The notes beneath the pieces are model-generated. The model worked only from the letters and a program-made list of their open reading frames with translations. It was not told the DNA's origin and did no database searches. Positions 34,830 to 42,721 of a stretch of 64,000 nt of DNA are shown here, piece by piece. Made by a program: the position numbers and the translations under genes. Source of the DNA: Kitasatospora sp. NBC_00315. GTDB taxonomy: Bacteria > Actinomycetota > Actinomycetes > Streptomycetales > Streptomycetaceae. Every line of letters starts with the position of its first letter. Position 1 is the first letter of the stretch. The DNA lies in NCBI RefSeq assembly GCF_041435095.1, contig NZ_CP108025.1, positions 5,022,001-5,086,000 of the forward strand, written 5' to 3'.

Positions 34830-35765
34830 GTGACGAGCGTCGAATTCCGTGCCACGACATCCGCCCGCCCCACCCCCCGGCGACTGGATGACGTCCCAGG
34901 CTGGTTCTGGCCCCTCGACCAGCTGCTCTTCACCCGGGTCCTGGAGGGACAGACGGCCGCCGGCAGCAAGGGTGACCTGCTCGAACTCGGCACCTATCTG
35001 GGCCGCAGCGCGATCCTGATGGGCCGGCACCGGCAGAGTGGCGAACTGTTCACCATCTGTGACCTGTTCGACTCGGACGCGCCCGACGAGGCCAATGCCG
35101 AGGAGATGGCCGACTCGTACCGCAAGACCCTCACCCGGCGGGCCTTCGAGGCGAACTACCTGGCGTTCCACAGCGAACTCCCGGAGATCGTCCAGGCTCC
35201 CACGGCGGTGCTCCAGGACGGCCGGGTGGCGGCCGGCAGCTGCCGCTTCGCCCACATCGACGCCTCGCACCTGTACGAGCACGTCGCCGGCGACGTCCAG
35301 GTCGCGCGCGCCGCCCTGGGCAAGGACGGGGTCGTGTCCTTCGACGACTACCGCTCCGTGCACACCCCCGGCACCGCCGCGGCGATATGGGAGGCGGTGT
35401 TCGCGCACGGGCTGCGGCCGGTCTGCCTGAGCCCCGAGAAGTTCTACGGCACGTGGGGCGACCCGCTCGCGGTCCAGCAGATGCTGCTGCGCCACGACTG
35501 GGAGGGCGAGGGCTGGCAGCTGAGCCGTGAGACGGTCGCCGGCCAGGAGGTGCTGCGCTTCCACGGTGAGGGCTTCAACATGTCCGATCCGGAGGTCAGG
35601 GCGGCCCTGGAGCGCCCGGCGGCCCGTTCGGCGGCCACGACCCCGGTCAGGCCCGGCCCGCGGCCGCGCTCGGCGAGCCGCCGGCTGGCCCTGGACCTGC
35701 TGCCGCCGATGGCCACCCGGGCGGTGCGCCGCCGCCTGCAGGCCGCGCGCAGCCGCAGGATCTGA
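34830..35765 (+). CDS. Class I SAM-dependent methyltransferase-like protein
   Basis: A 311-residue protein with a Rossmann methyltransferase core. The SAM-binding motif I is LLELGTYLGRSAILMGRH, a variant of the usual ELGxGxG; ELFTICDLFDSD follows as motif II and FAHIDASHLYEHVAGDV as the post-core acidic strand. This resembles Methyltransferase_24-type enzymes of natural-product or polysaccharide clusters, with an unknown acceptor. GTG 34830 is preferred to ATG 34824 because TGGAG lies 6 bases before it. A basic C-terminal tail (RRRLQAARSRRI) is distinctive. Position after wall-polymer genes suggests envelope glycan modification, but a separate role is possible. Confidence 0.75.
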   Translation: MTSVEFRATTSARPTPRRLDDVPGWFWPLDQLLFTRVLEGQTAAGSKGDLLELGTYLGRSAILMGRHRQSGELFTICDLFDSDAPDEANAEEMADSYRKTLTRRAFEANYLAFHSELPEIVQAPTAVLQDGRVAAGSCRFAHIDASHLYEHVAGDVQVARAALGKDGVVSFDDYRSVHTPGTAAAIWEAVFAHGLRPVCLSPEKFYGTWGDPLAVQQMLLRHDWEGEGWQLSRETVAGQEVLRFHGEGFNMSDPEVRAALERPAARSAATTPVRPGPRPRSASRRLALDLLPPMATRAVRRRLQAARSRRI

Positions 35766-35768
35766 TCC

Positions 35769-35813
35769 GACCGCCCCTGAGCGCCGCCCGCCGGGCCGCG
35801 TTCAGGGGCGGTC
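35769..35813. terminator. Hairpin between methyltransferase and dacA genes
   Basis: GACCGCCCCTGA (35769-35780) and TCAGGGGCGGTC (35802-35813) form a perfect 12-bp stem around a 21-nt loop. The right arm includes the stop codon of the convergent dacA gene, so it can serve both transcripts. Confidence 0.75.
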
Positions 35814-37028
35814 CGCGCCCGCCCGCCGGGCCGTGCGGCGCCGGCGGAGCAGTGCCAGCAGCGCCAGCGCGGCGGCCGCCGCTCCGCAGCCCAGCACCAC
35901 CGGCCGGCCGAACGCGGCCGTCGAGGCCGAGCCCCCGGCGGCGGCCGGCGCGTGGTCCCCGCTGGTGCCGCCGGCCTGGCCGGTCCCGCCGGCGGTGCCC
36001 GTCGCGGCGGGCGGCACCGGCGCGGGCGAGGGAACCGCGCCGGCGGGCTTCTCGTCCACCAGCCGGCCGACCGGCGTCACCTTGTCGGCGGCGGCGAACC
36101 CCCAGTCCAGCAGTTCGGCCGTCTCGTCGTAGACCTTCTGGTAGGTGCTCGGGTGCATCACCGTCACCAGCAGCGTGCGGCCGTCGCGCTCGGCGGCGCC
36201 GACGAAGGTGGAGCCGGCGTTGGTGGTGAAACCGTTCTTCACGCCGATCAGGCCCGGGTACTTGCCCAGCAGCCGGTCGGTGTTGGCGATGCCGAAGCTC
36301 CCGCGCTGACCGGTGTTCTTGTCGACCAGCCCGGGGAACTGGGCGTCGCGGGTCGCGCAGTACGACCGGAAGTCGGCGTTGCGCAGCCCGGCCCTCGCGA
36401 ACAGCGTGAGGTCGTACGCCGAGGAGAGCTGCCCGTCCTGGTCGTAGCCGTCCGGGGTGATCACGTGGGTGTCGCGGGCCTGCAGGGCGTCGGCGCGGGC
36501 CTGCATCTCGGCGACGGTCTCCTCGACCCCGCCGTTCATGTGCGCGAGGACGTGCACGGCGTCGTTGCCGGAGCTGAGGAAGACGCCGCGCCAGAGGTCC
36601 TCGACCCGGTAGTCCATGTCCTCCTTGATGCCCACCAGGCTGCTGCCCTGGCCGAGGCCGGTCAGCTCCTCGGTCGTCACGTGGTGCACCTGGGCCCGGT
36701 CGAACTTGGGCAGCACGGTGTCCGCGAACAGCATCTTCAGGGTGCTCGCGGGAGGCAGTCGCAGGTGCGGGTTGCTCGCGGCCAGCACCTCGCCCGACGC
36801 GGCGTCGGAGACCATCCACGACTTCCCGGTCAGTCCCGGGGGGAGCGCGGGCGCCCCCGCCAGCGGCGTGACCTGAACGCCCGTCAGGCCGAGCCGATCG
36901 CCGCCGATCGCCGGTGGCGGCGGTGGCGGATCCTCGGCCGGAGCGGCCACGGCGGCCGGAGCCGCGCAGAGCGAGGCGGCCGCGGCGAGGGCGGCCAGCC
37001 GGTGCGCGAGGTGACGGCGTGTTTGCAC
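35802..37028 (-). CDS. dacA: D-alanyl-D-alanine carboxypeptidase (PBP5-type, S11)
   Basis: A 408-residue exported low-molecular-weight penicillin-binding protein that trims the terminal D-Ala from peptidoglycan stems. A signal peptide is visible at HLAHRLAALAAAASLCAAPAAVAA. Catalytic motifs: S-x-x-K in PPASTLKML, S-x-N in LSSGNDAVHV, and the third motif reads K-N-G in GVKNGFTTNAG where the textbook family has K-T-G. A Pro/Ala/Gly linker, one transmembrane helix (VVLGCGAAAAALALLALL) and an RRRR stop-transfer end anchor it in the membrane. GTG 37028 is chosen to place the signal peptide at the N-terminus; the open frame to 37544 upstream is GC-driven. It is divergent from the SCO4848-type gene. 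Confidence 0.88.
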   Translation of the reverse strand: MQTRRHLAHRLAALAAAASLCAAPAAVAAPAEDPPPPPPAIGGDRLGLTGVQVTPLAGAPALPPGLTGKSWMVSDAASGEVLAASNPHLRLPPASTLKMLFADTVLPKFDRAQVHHVTTEELTGLGQGSSLVGIKEDMDYRVEDLWRGVFLSSGNDAVHVLAHMNGGVEETVAEMQARADALQARDTHVITPDGYDQDGQLSSAYDLTLFARAGLRNADFRSYCATRDAQFPGLVDKNTGQRGSFGIANTDRLLGKYPGLIGVKNGFTTNAGSTFVGAAERDGRTLLVTVMHPSTYQKVYDETAELLDWGFAAADKVTPVGRLVDEKPAGAVPSPAPVPPAATGTAGGTGQAGGTSGDHAPAAAGGSASTAAFGRPVVLGCGAAAAALALLALLRRRRTARRAGADRP

Positions 37029-37179
37029 CCGCAGACCGTACCCGTCGTCGTGCGCACTCCCGCGCCCCGGGGTCGAAGTCGCCCGCAGGAGGGCCTCCCA
37101 CTGGGCCGTCCGGCCCCCCGCGCATACTGGAGAGGGCCCCCGGAGGGGCCCCCGGCCACCAGCCCCAGAGGACCGCACC

Positions 37180-37446
37180 ATGAAGCTCAGCCGCCGTACG
37201 TCCTGGTTCCTGACCGCCTTCGGCGTCTGGTCGATGATCATCTGGGTGACGTTCGTGAAGAACCTCTGGAAGGACTCCGGCGGCCAGGCCTTCACCGGCG
37301 GCGACCACTCGCAGCCGACCGCCTTCTTCTGGATCCACCTCACCCTCGCGGTGACCTCCTTCGTCCTCGGCGTCCTGGTCGGCCTGGTCGGCGTCCGCGG
37401 CCTGCGCGCGGAGCGCGGCGTCCGCGAGCAGGAGCTGCCGGGCTGA
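37180..37446 (+). CDS. SCO4848 family small membrane protein
   Basis: An 88-residue protein with two transmembrane helices (SWFLTAFGVWSMIIWVTFV and FWIHLTLAVTSFVLGVLVGL) joined by a short loop with GGDHSQPTAF. I recognise it as the SCO4848 family, an actinobacterial membrane protein of unknown role that lies beside the carboxypeptidase gene. CATACT at 37123-37128 is a likely -10; a GGGCCCC hairpin lies in the leader. The IS30-family element is inserted 42 bp after its stop. Confidence 0.85.
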   Translation: MKLSRRTSWFLTAFGVWSMIIWVTFVKNLWKDSGGQAFTGGDHSQPTAFFWIHLTLAVTSFVLGVLVGLVGVRGLRAERGVREQELPG

Positions 37447-37524
37447 GCCGGGTGCGGCACGACCGAGGGCCCGTCCGGATCCTTGGATCTTGGGTTCAAG
37501 GGGTCGTTGCAACACCACTTGGTT

Positions 37525-38934
37525 TCAGGTGGTGAGTAGATCACGTAGGCGCTCGGCTGGGGTATCCCAGCCGAGCGTCTTGCGTGGGCGGCCGTTGAGC
37601 TCCTGGGCGACGTGTTCGAGGTCTTCGGGACCGTGCAGGCTCAGGTCGGTGCCTTTCGGGAAGTACTGCCGCAGCAGCCCGTTGGTGTTCTCGTTCGAGC
37701 CGCGTTGCCAGGGCGAGGCCGGGTCGCAGAAGTAGACGGGCATGTCGGTGGCCATGCTGAACTGCTTGTGGCGTGCCATCTCGCTGCCCTGGTCCCAGGT
37801 GAGAGAACCGCGCAGGTGGGCGGGCAGGGTCTGGACGGTGCGGACGAGCCCGTCGCGGACGGTCTCGGCGTCATGGGCTCCGCCCGGCAGGTGAACCAGC
37901 ATGGTGTAACGCGTGCTTCGCTCGACCAGGGTGGCGATCGCGGAGCGCCCGCCCGCACCGATGATCAGGTCGCCTTCCCAGTGACCGGGCACGGCCCGGT
38001 CCTCGACGTCGGCGGGGCGGTCGCTGATCATCACCATCGGGTCGATGAACCGGGAAGTGCGCCGCTCAGGGTCCCGGCGTGGCTTGCGGCGGGTCCGCCC
38101 GGAGCGGACGGCCGCCTGCACTTCCCGCTTCAGAGCGCCGCGGGCCTGGAAATACAGCGCCTGGTAGATCGTCTCCACGCTCACCCGCATGCTCTCGTCG
38201 TCGGGATGCTCCCTCAGCAGAGCGTGGCAGATCTGCTCGGGCGACCACCGTCTGCGCAGTCCGTCCCGGACGAAGCGGCGCAGTCGTCCCTCGCGCAGCA
38301 GTTTGCGGTCCTTGGGCCGGGGCCGGCGCGCGGCGGCCGCCCGGTGGGCCGCGTAGGGGTGGTAGTCCTCGCTGCCGGAGTTCGCGTCGAGCTCCCGCTT
38401 GATCGTGCTCGCCGGCCGGTCCAGGGTGCGTCCGATCGCCCGCAACGAGTGGCCTGACGCGCGCAGATCGCGGATCTGTTCGCGCTCGGCCAGCGTCAGG
38501 AACCTCGGGTGGAGTTGCTTGTCCAGGGCGGCCAGGCCCACGGGTGCTGTGGTCACACGGCCCATCGTGACGGTTCCTGCCGCGTAGTCGACATGGCGGC
38601 CGTCGGGATAGGTCCGCGTCGTGGCGCTCTTCTTGACGCCCTGGTCCCAGTCCCTGGCCGTGCGCTCGTTCACCCCGACTTGCCGGACCGCCTCCCGACG
38701 CGCGACACCCCCGGCCCGGAGCCGCTCGTACTCGTCCCGCCGCGGATGCCGGCGCGGCGGGCCCACCGACCTCCGTCCGGCCTTCCGGGCCCAGGCGAAG
38801 GCAGTGTTCCGGTTCATCCCCAGCTCACGCGCCGCCACGGTCACGCTGCCTACGACATCCAGCCGCTCCAGGAAACGCTCCCGCAACCCAGCAAGATCAT
38901 CACGCCCAACGCCCACGGTCCTCGCAACTCCCAC
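37525..38934 (-). CDS. IS30-family transposase
   Basis: A 469-residue transposase that appears full length. The N-terminal third has helix-turn-helix segments (VTVAARELGMNRNTAFAWAR; then FLTLAEREQIRDLRASGHSL and IGRTLDRPASTIKREL). The catalytic DDE domain follows: first D in HWEGDLIIGAGGRSAIATLV, second in SLTWDQGSEMARH, then the glutamate in WQRGSNENTNGLLRQYFPKG. The extra N-terminal HTH makes it longer than the 383-residue IS30 protein. GTG 38934 begins a basic N-terminus, but several downstream GTG/GTT codons make the exact start uncertain. An inverted repeat of 14 bp surrounds the start. Confidence 0.9.
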   Translation of the reverse strand: MGVARTVGVGRDDLAGLRERFLERLDVVGSVTVAARELGMNRNTAFAWARKAGRRSVGPPRRHPRRDEYERLRAGGVARREAVRQVGVNERTARDWDQGVKKSATTRTYPDGRHVDYAAGTVTMGRVTTAPVGLAALDKQLHPRFLTLAEREQIRDLRASGHSLRAIGRTLDRPASTIKRELDANSGSEDYHPYAAHRAAAARRPRPKDRKLLREGRLRRFVRDGLRRRWSPEQICHALLREHPDDESMRVSVETIYQALYFQARGALKREVQAAVRSGRTRRKPRRDPERRTSRFIDPMVMISDRPADVEDRAVPGHWEGDLIIGAGGRSAIATLVERSTRYTMLVHLPGGAHDAETVRDGLVRTVQTLPAHLRGSLTWDQGSEMARHKQFSMATDMPVYFCDPASPWQRGSNENTNGLLRQYFPKGTDLSLHGPEDLEHVAQELNGRPRKTLGWDTPAERLRDLLTT

Positions 38935-38959
38935 AGATCGCGGGTGTTGCGAGGACCGT
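38915..38959 (-). other. Inverted repeat at the transposase start
   Basis: ACGGTCCTCGCAAC at 38915-38928 is exactly complementary to GTTGCGAGGACCGT at 38946-38959, with a 17-nt loop that holds the transposase GTG. A transcript entering from sdhB DNA could fold this and hide the start, as sequestering hairpins do in some other insertion sequences. Confidence 0.5.
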
Positions 38960-39015
38960 TAGAACCCAAGGATCGGACGGGCCCTCGGTGCGTGCTGCGG
39001 GGTACTGCCGTCCCG

Positions 39016-39789
39016 CTAGAAGCGGCGGGTCACCAGCGCCCGCTTCACTTCCTGGATCGCCTTGGTGACCTCGATGCCGCGCGGGCAGGCCTCCGAGCAG
39101 TTGAAGGTGGTGCGGCAGCGCCACACGCCCTCACGGTCGTTCAGGATCTCCAGCCGCTGCTCCGCACCCTCGTCGCGCGAGTCGAAGATGAAGCGGTGCG
39201 CGTTGACGATCGCGGCCGGGCCGAAGTACTGGCCGTCGTTCCAGAACACCGGGCAGGACGACGTGCACGCGGCGCACAGGATGCACTTGGTGGTGTCGTC
39301 GAAACGCTCGCGGTCCTCGGCGGACTGCAGGCGCTCGCGGGTCGGCTCGTTCCCGTTGGTGACCAGGAACGGCATGACGTCCTTGTACGCCTGGAAGAAC
39401 GGGTCCATGTCGACGATCAGGTCCTTGAGGACCGTGAGGCCCTTGATGGCCTCGATGGTGATCGGCTTCTCGGGGTTGACGTCCTTGATCAGGGTCTTGC
39501 AGGCCAGACGGTTGCGGCCGTTGATCCGCATCGCGTCCGAGCCGCAGATCCCGTGCGCGCAGGAACGGCGGTAGGTCAGGGTGCCGTCCTGCTCCCACTT
39601 GACCCGGTTGAGCGCGTCCAGGACGCGCTCCTTCGGGTCCAGGGTGAGCTGGTAGTCGACCCACACCGGCTCCGGGTGCTCCTCCGGGTTGAACCGGCGG
39701 ATGCGCATGGTCACGGTGATCAGCTGGACGCCGCCCGACTCGGCCGCGTCCAGGGCGGCCGAGTGCTGCTCCACAGTCGGAGTGCTCAT
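39016..39789 (-). CDS. sdhB: Succinate dehydrogenase iron-sulfur subunit
   Basis: A 257-residue SdhB carrying electrons from the flavin of SdhA to quinone. The [2Fe-2S] cysteines are in CAHGICGSDAMRING and NRLAC; the [4Fe-4S] and [3Fe-4S] ligands are in CILCAACTSSCP and CRTTFNCSEACPRGI. It is the last gene of sdhCDAB; its ATG overlaps the sdhA stop (TGATG). The IS30-family element begins 45 bp after its stop and splits the terminator beyond it. Confidence 0.97.
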   Translation of the reverse strand: MSTPTVEQHSAALDAAESGGVQLITVTMRIRRFNPEEHPEPVWVDYQLTLDPKERVLDALNRVKWEQDGTLTYRRSCAHGICGSDAMRINGRNRLACKTLIKDVNPEKPITIEAIKGLTVLKDLIVDMDPFFQAYKDVMPFLVTNGNEPTRERLQSAEDRERFDDTTKCILCAACTSSCPVFWNDGQYFGPAAIVNAHRFIFDSRDEGAEQRLEILNDREGVWRCRTTFNCSEACPRGIEVTKAIQEVKRALVTRRF

Positions 39790-41531
39790 CAGTACTTACG
39801 CTCCATCGGCTGGTAGCGGGTGGTGACGACCGGCTTGTAGTCGAGGCGGATGGAGGTGGTGCCGTCCTCGGCGACCTCCTGGTACGCCATGGTGTGCTGC
39901 ATGAACTTCACGTCGTCACGGGTCGGGAAGTCCTCACGGTAGTGGCCGCCGCGCGACTCCTCGCGAGCCAGCGCGGAGACCGCCAGCACCTCGGCCAGGT
40001 CGAGCAGGTTGCCCAGCTCGACGGCCTCCAGGAGGTCCGTGTTGTACCGGAAGCCCTTGTCCTGGATCGCGACGTGCTTGTACCGCTCACGCAGCGCGGC
40101 GATGTCCTCGACGGCCTGCTTCAGGGTCGCCCCGGTGCGGTAGACCATCGCGTTGGTGTCCATGGACTCCTGCAGCTCCTTGCGGATCTGCGCGACGGAC
40201 TCGGTGCCGGTGGACTCCCGCAGGCCGTCGACCAGCGCCTGGACCTTCTCGGCCGGGTTCTCGGGCAGCTCGGTGAAGCCGACCGTGGACGAGTAGTCGG
40301 CGGCGGCGATGCCGGCCCGCTTGCCGAAGACGTTGATGTCCAGCAGCGAGTTGGTGCCCAGGCGGTTGGCGCCGTGCACCGAGACGCAGGCGACCTCGCC
40401 GGCCGCGTACAGGCCGGGGACCACGTCGGTGTTGTTGCGCAGCACCTCGCCCTGGACGTTGGTCGGGATGCCGCCCATCGCGTAGTGCGCGGTGGGCTGG
40501 ATCGGGATCGGGTCCGTGTAGGGCTCGATGCCGAGGTAGGTGCGCGCGAACTCCGTGATGTCCGGGAGCTTGGCGTCCAGCTGCTCCGGCGGGAGGTGGG
40601 TGAGGTCCAGGTAGACGTGGTCGCCGTCCGGACCGCAGCCGCGCCCCTCCCGGAGCTCGGTGTAGATGGCGCGCGAACAGACGTCACGGGACGCGAGGTC
40701 CTTCATGACCGGGGCGTAGCGCTCCATGAAGCGCTCGCCGTCCTTGTTGCGCAGGATGCCGCCCTCGCCGCGGGCGCCCTCGGTGAGCAGGATGCCCATC
40801 CGCCAGATGCCCGTCGGGTGGAACTGGAAGAACTCCATGTCCTCCAGCGGCAGGCCGCGGCGGTACACCAGGGCCTGGCCGTCACCGGTGAGGGTGTGGG
40901 CGTTGGAGGTGACCTTGAAGAACTTGCCGGTGCCGCCGGAGGCGAAGACCACGGACTTGGCCTGGAAGACGTGGATCTCACCGGTGGCCAGCTCGTAGGC
41001 GACGACGCCCGCGGTCTTGCCGTCGTTGATCAGCAGGTCCAGGACGTAGAACTCGTTGAAGAACTCGACGCCGTGCTTGACGCAGTTCTGGAACAGCGTC
41101 TGGAGGATCATGTGACCGGTGCGGTCCGCCGCGTAACACGAGCGGCGGACGGCCGCCTCGCCGTGGTTGCGGGTGTGGCCGCCGAAGCGGCGCTGGTCGA
41201 TCCGGCCGGCCTCGGTGCGGGAGAAGGGCAGACCCATCTTCTCCAGGTCGAGGACCGCGTCGATGGCCTCCTTGCACATGATCTCGGCGGCGTCCTGGTC
41301 GACCAGGTAGTCACCACCCTTGACCGTGTCGAAGGTGTGCCACTCCCAGTTGTCCTCCTCGACGTTGGCGAGGGCGGCGCACATGCCGCCCTGGGCCGCG
41401 CCGGTGTGGGAACGCGTGGGGTAGAGCTTGGTCAGCACGGCGGTACGGCTGCGCTGGGTCGACTCGATGGCCGCGCGCATGCCGGCGCCGCCCGCGCCGA
41501 CGATGACTGTGTCGTACTGGTGAATCTGCAT
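39789..41531 (-). CDS. sdhA: Succinate dehydrogenase flavoprotein subunit
   Basis: A 580-residue flavoprotein that oxidises succinate to fumarate in the TCA cycle and respiratory complex II. The FAD Rossmann motif is DTVIVGAGGAGMRAAIES; the FAD-linked histidine lies in YPTRSHTGAAQGGMCAAL; the active site includes FQFHPTGIWRMGIL and GHTRNHGEAAVRRSCY. Length is typical. ATG 41531 begins the usual MQIHQYDTVIVG; frames upstream are open only through GC bias. No close ribosome binding site is visible. It sits 44 bp after sdhD and overlaps sdhB. Confidence 0.97.
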   Translation of the reverse strand: MQIHQYDTVIVGAGGAGMRAAIESTQRSRTAVLTKLYPTRSHTGAAQGGMCAALANVEEDNWEWHTFDTVKGGDYLVDQDAAEIMCKEAIDAVLDLEKMGLPFSRTEAGRIDQRRFGGHTRNHGEAAVRRSCYAADRTGHMILQTLFQNCVKHGVEFFNEFYVLDLLINDGKTAGVVAYELATGEIHVFQAKSVVFASGGTGKFFKVTSNAHTLTGDGQALVYRRGLPLEDMEFFQFHPTGIWRMGILLTEGARGEGGILRNKDGERFMERYAPVMKDLASRDVCSRAIYTELREGRGCGPDGDHVYLDLTHLPPEQLDAKLPDITEFARTYLGIEPYTDPIPIQPTAHYAMGGIPTNVQGEVLRNNTDVVPGLYAAGEVACVSVHGANRLGTNSLLDINVFGKRAGIAAADYSSTVGFTELPENPAEKVQALVDGLRESTGTESVAQIRKELQESMDTNAMVYRTGATLKQAVEDIAALRERYKHVAIQDKGFRYNTDLLEAVELGNLLDLAEVLAVSALAREESRGGHYREDFPTRDDVKFMQHTMAYQEVAEDGTTSIRLDYKPVVTTRYQPMERKY

Positions 41532-41575
41532 GGGGGTGTTAGCTCGCCTCTGGCCTCTGCCGATTAGATGCTGAG

Positions 41576-42073
41576 TTAGATGTTGGGATCGAAGGTGAAG
41601 ATCACCAGCGTCCCGAGCAGCACGGTGAAGACCGTGGCAACACCCATCAGCGTCTTCAGCCAGAGCCGGGTGGAGTCCTTCTCGGCGTAGTCGTTGATGA
41701 CCGTGCGCATGCCGTTGGCGCCGTGCAGCATGGCCAGCCACAGCATCAACAGGTCCCAGCCCTGCCAGAACGGCGAGGCCCAGCGGCCGGCCACGAAGGC
41801 GAAGCCGATCTTGGACACGCCGCCGTCGAGCACCAGCATGATCAGCAGGTGGCCGAGGATCAGCACCACCAGCACGACACCCGACAGGCGCATGAACAGC
41901 CAGGCGAGCATCTCGAAGTTGGTACGGGTGCGGCGCGGGGTCTTCTTGGTCCGGGTGCGCGGCGGCTCGACCACGAAGGCGTCCGCCGGGTTCCCGGTGC
42001 CGAGACCCTTACCGGTGTGCGCCTGGGTGGAGGGGACCACCACGGCGTCGGTGTAGGTGTAGTCCGTAGGCAT
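41576..42073 (-). CDS. sdhD: Succinate dehydrogenase hydrophobic membrane anchor subunit
   Basis: A 165-residue membrane anchor with three helices (MRLSGVVLVVLILGHLLIML, WQGWDLLMLWLAMLHGANGM, LKTLMGVATVFTVLLGTLVI). The histidine in ILGHLL is the likely haem ligand. A 45-residue hydrophilic N-terminal tail with a basic patch (RTRTKKTPRRTR) is longer than in E. coli and usual in actinobacteria. ATG 42073 lies 5 bp after the sdhC stop. Confidence 0.93.
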   Translation of the reverse strand: MPTDYTYTDAVVVPSTQAHTGKGLGTGNPADAFVVEPPRTRTKKTPRRTRTNFEMLAWLFMRLSGVVLVVLILGHLLIMLVLDGGVSKIGFAFVAGRWASPFWQGWDLLMLWLAMLHGANGMRTVINDYAEKDSTRLWLKTLMGVATVFTVLLGTLVIFTFDPNI

Positions 42074-42078
42074 GCCGG

Positions 42079-42459
42079 TCACTTCCCGAACCAGTTGGTC
42101 AGCGTGTGCTGAAGGATCGGGTAGAAGGCGCCGGCCATCAGGACGACCCAGACGCCCACGACGGACCAGAGCATCTGCTTCTGGTACTTCGGGCCCTTGG
42201 ACCAGAAGTCCACGGCGACGAGCCGCAGGCCGTTGAGCGCGTGGAACAGGATGGCGGCCACCAGGCCGTACTCCATCAGGTTCACCAGCGGCGTCTTGTA
42301 CGTCTGAATGACGGAGTCGTAGGCCTCGGGTGACACACGCACGAGGGCGGTGTCGAGGACGTGGGCGAACAGGAAGAAGAAGATGAGGACGCCGGTGACT
42401 CGATGAGCCACCCAGCTCCACATGCCTTCCCGGCCGCGGTACAGCGTTCCAGCCGGCAC
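42079..42459 (-). CDS. sdhC: Succinate dehydrogenase cytochrome b556 subunit
   Basis: A 126-residue cytochrome b subunit, the first gene of sdhCDAB. Three hydrophobic segments are visible, with WVAHRVTGVLIFFFLFAHVL and the haem-ligand histidine in LFAHVLD; RLVAVDFWSKGPKYQKQM forms the matrix loop. GTG 42459 has GGAGG 8 bases upstream. It starts an operon of four genes and is divergent from the lipoprotein gene. Confidence 0.93.
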   Translation of the reverse strand: MPAGTLYRGREGMWSWVAHRVTGVLIFFFLFAHVLDTALVRVSPEAYDSVIQTYKTPLVNLMEYGLVAAILFHALNGLRLVAVDFWSKGPKYQKQMLWSVVGVWVVLMAGAFYPILQHTLTNWFGK

Positions 42460-42721
42460 GGAAAAACCCTCCGGAAGCGATTGGGGGCTCGGCCGGCTTC
42501 GGTGTCGGTCAGCCCGGCCGGTACGGTCCTCCGGCCGCCAGCATCCTATCGACGCGCTGTCGGTAACCGCCTCCGGGGGCCCGAGGTGTGATCAAACAGG
42601 CACGGGCGGGCTAATCCGACCGGGAATCGTCACCATCCGTCACCGCTCGACTGCGCTACGGTGCGATCCTCCCGGATCCCGTCCGGGCCCCCGCCCGCCT
42701 CCGACGACTGCCGAGGCTCCC

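Larger units (their letters stand above)
37489..38970 (-). mobile_element. IS30-family insertion sequence
   Basis: A 1482-bp element with one transposase gene. The ends are 28-bp imperfect inverted repeats, CTTGGGTTC...CAACACC at 37489-37516 and its partner at 38943-38970, identical at 23 of 28 positions. They are flanked by GAT on both sides (37486-37488 and 38971-38973), a 3-bp target duplication, which fits the 2-3 bp typical of IS30. If the ends are drawn one base further in, the duplication reads GGATC. Terminal repeats, duplication and an intact transposase suggest a recent insertion. Confidence 0.9.
37462..38989. terminator. Bidirectional terminator split by the IS30-family element
   Basis: ACCGAGGGCCCGTCC at 37462-37476 plus GATCC at 37478-37482 is complementary to GGATC plus GGACGGGCCCTCGGT at 38970-38989. 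With the insertion removed, the arms form a 20-bp stem with one bulged G and a TT loop between the convergent SCO4848-type gene and sdhB. The element now separates the arms by about 1.5 kb. Confidence 0.85.

Noticed and set aside
26684..35765. A secondary-metabolite cluster around the glycosyltransferases and methyltransferase
   Set aside because: No polyketide, NRPS, terpene or RiPP core genes are present; the enzymes fit cell-wall polymer synthesis.
37489..38970. A composite transposon with cargo
   Set aside because: Only one transposase and one pair of terminal repeats are seen, with no passenger gene.
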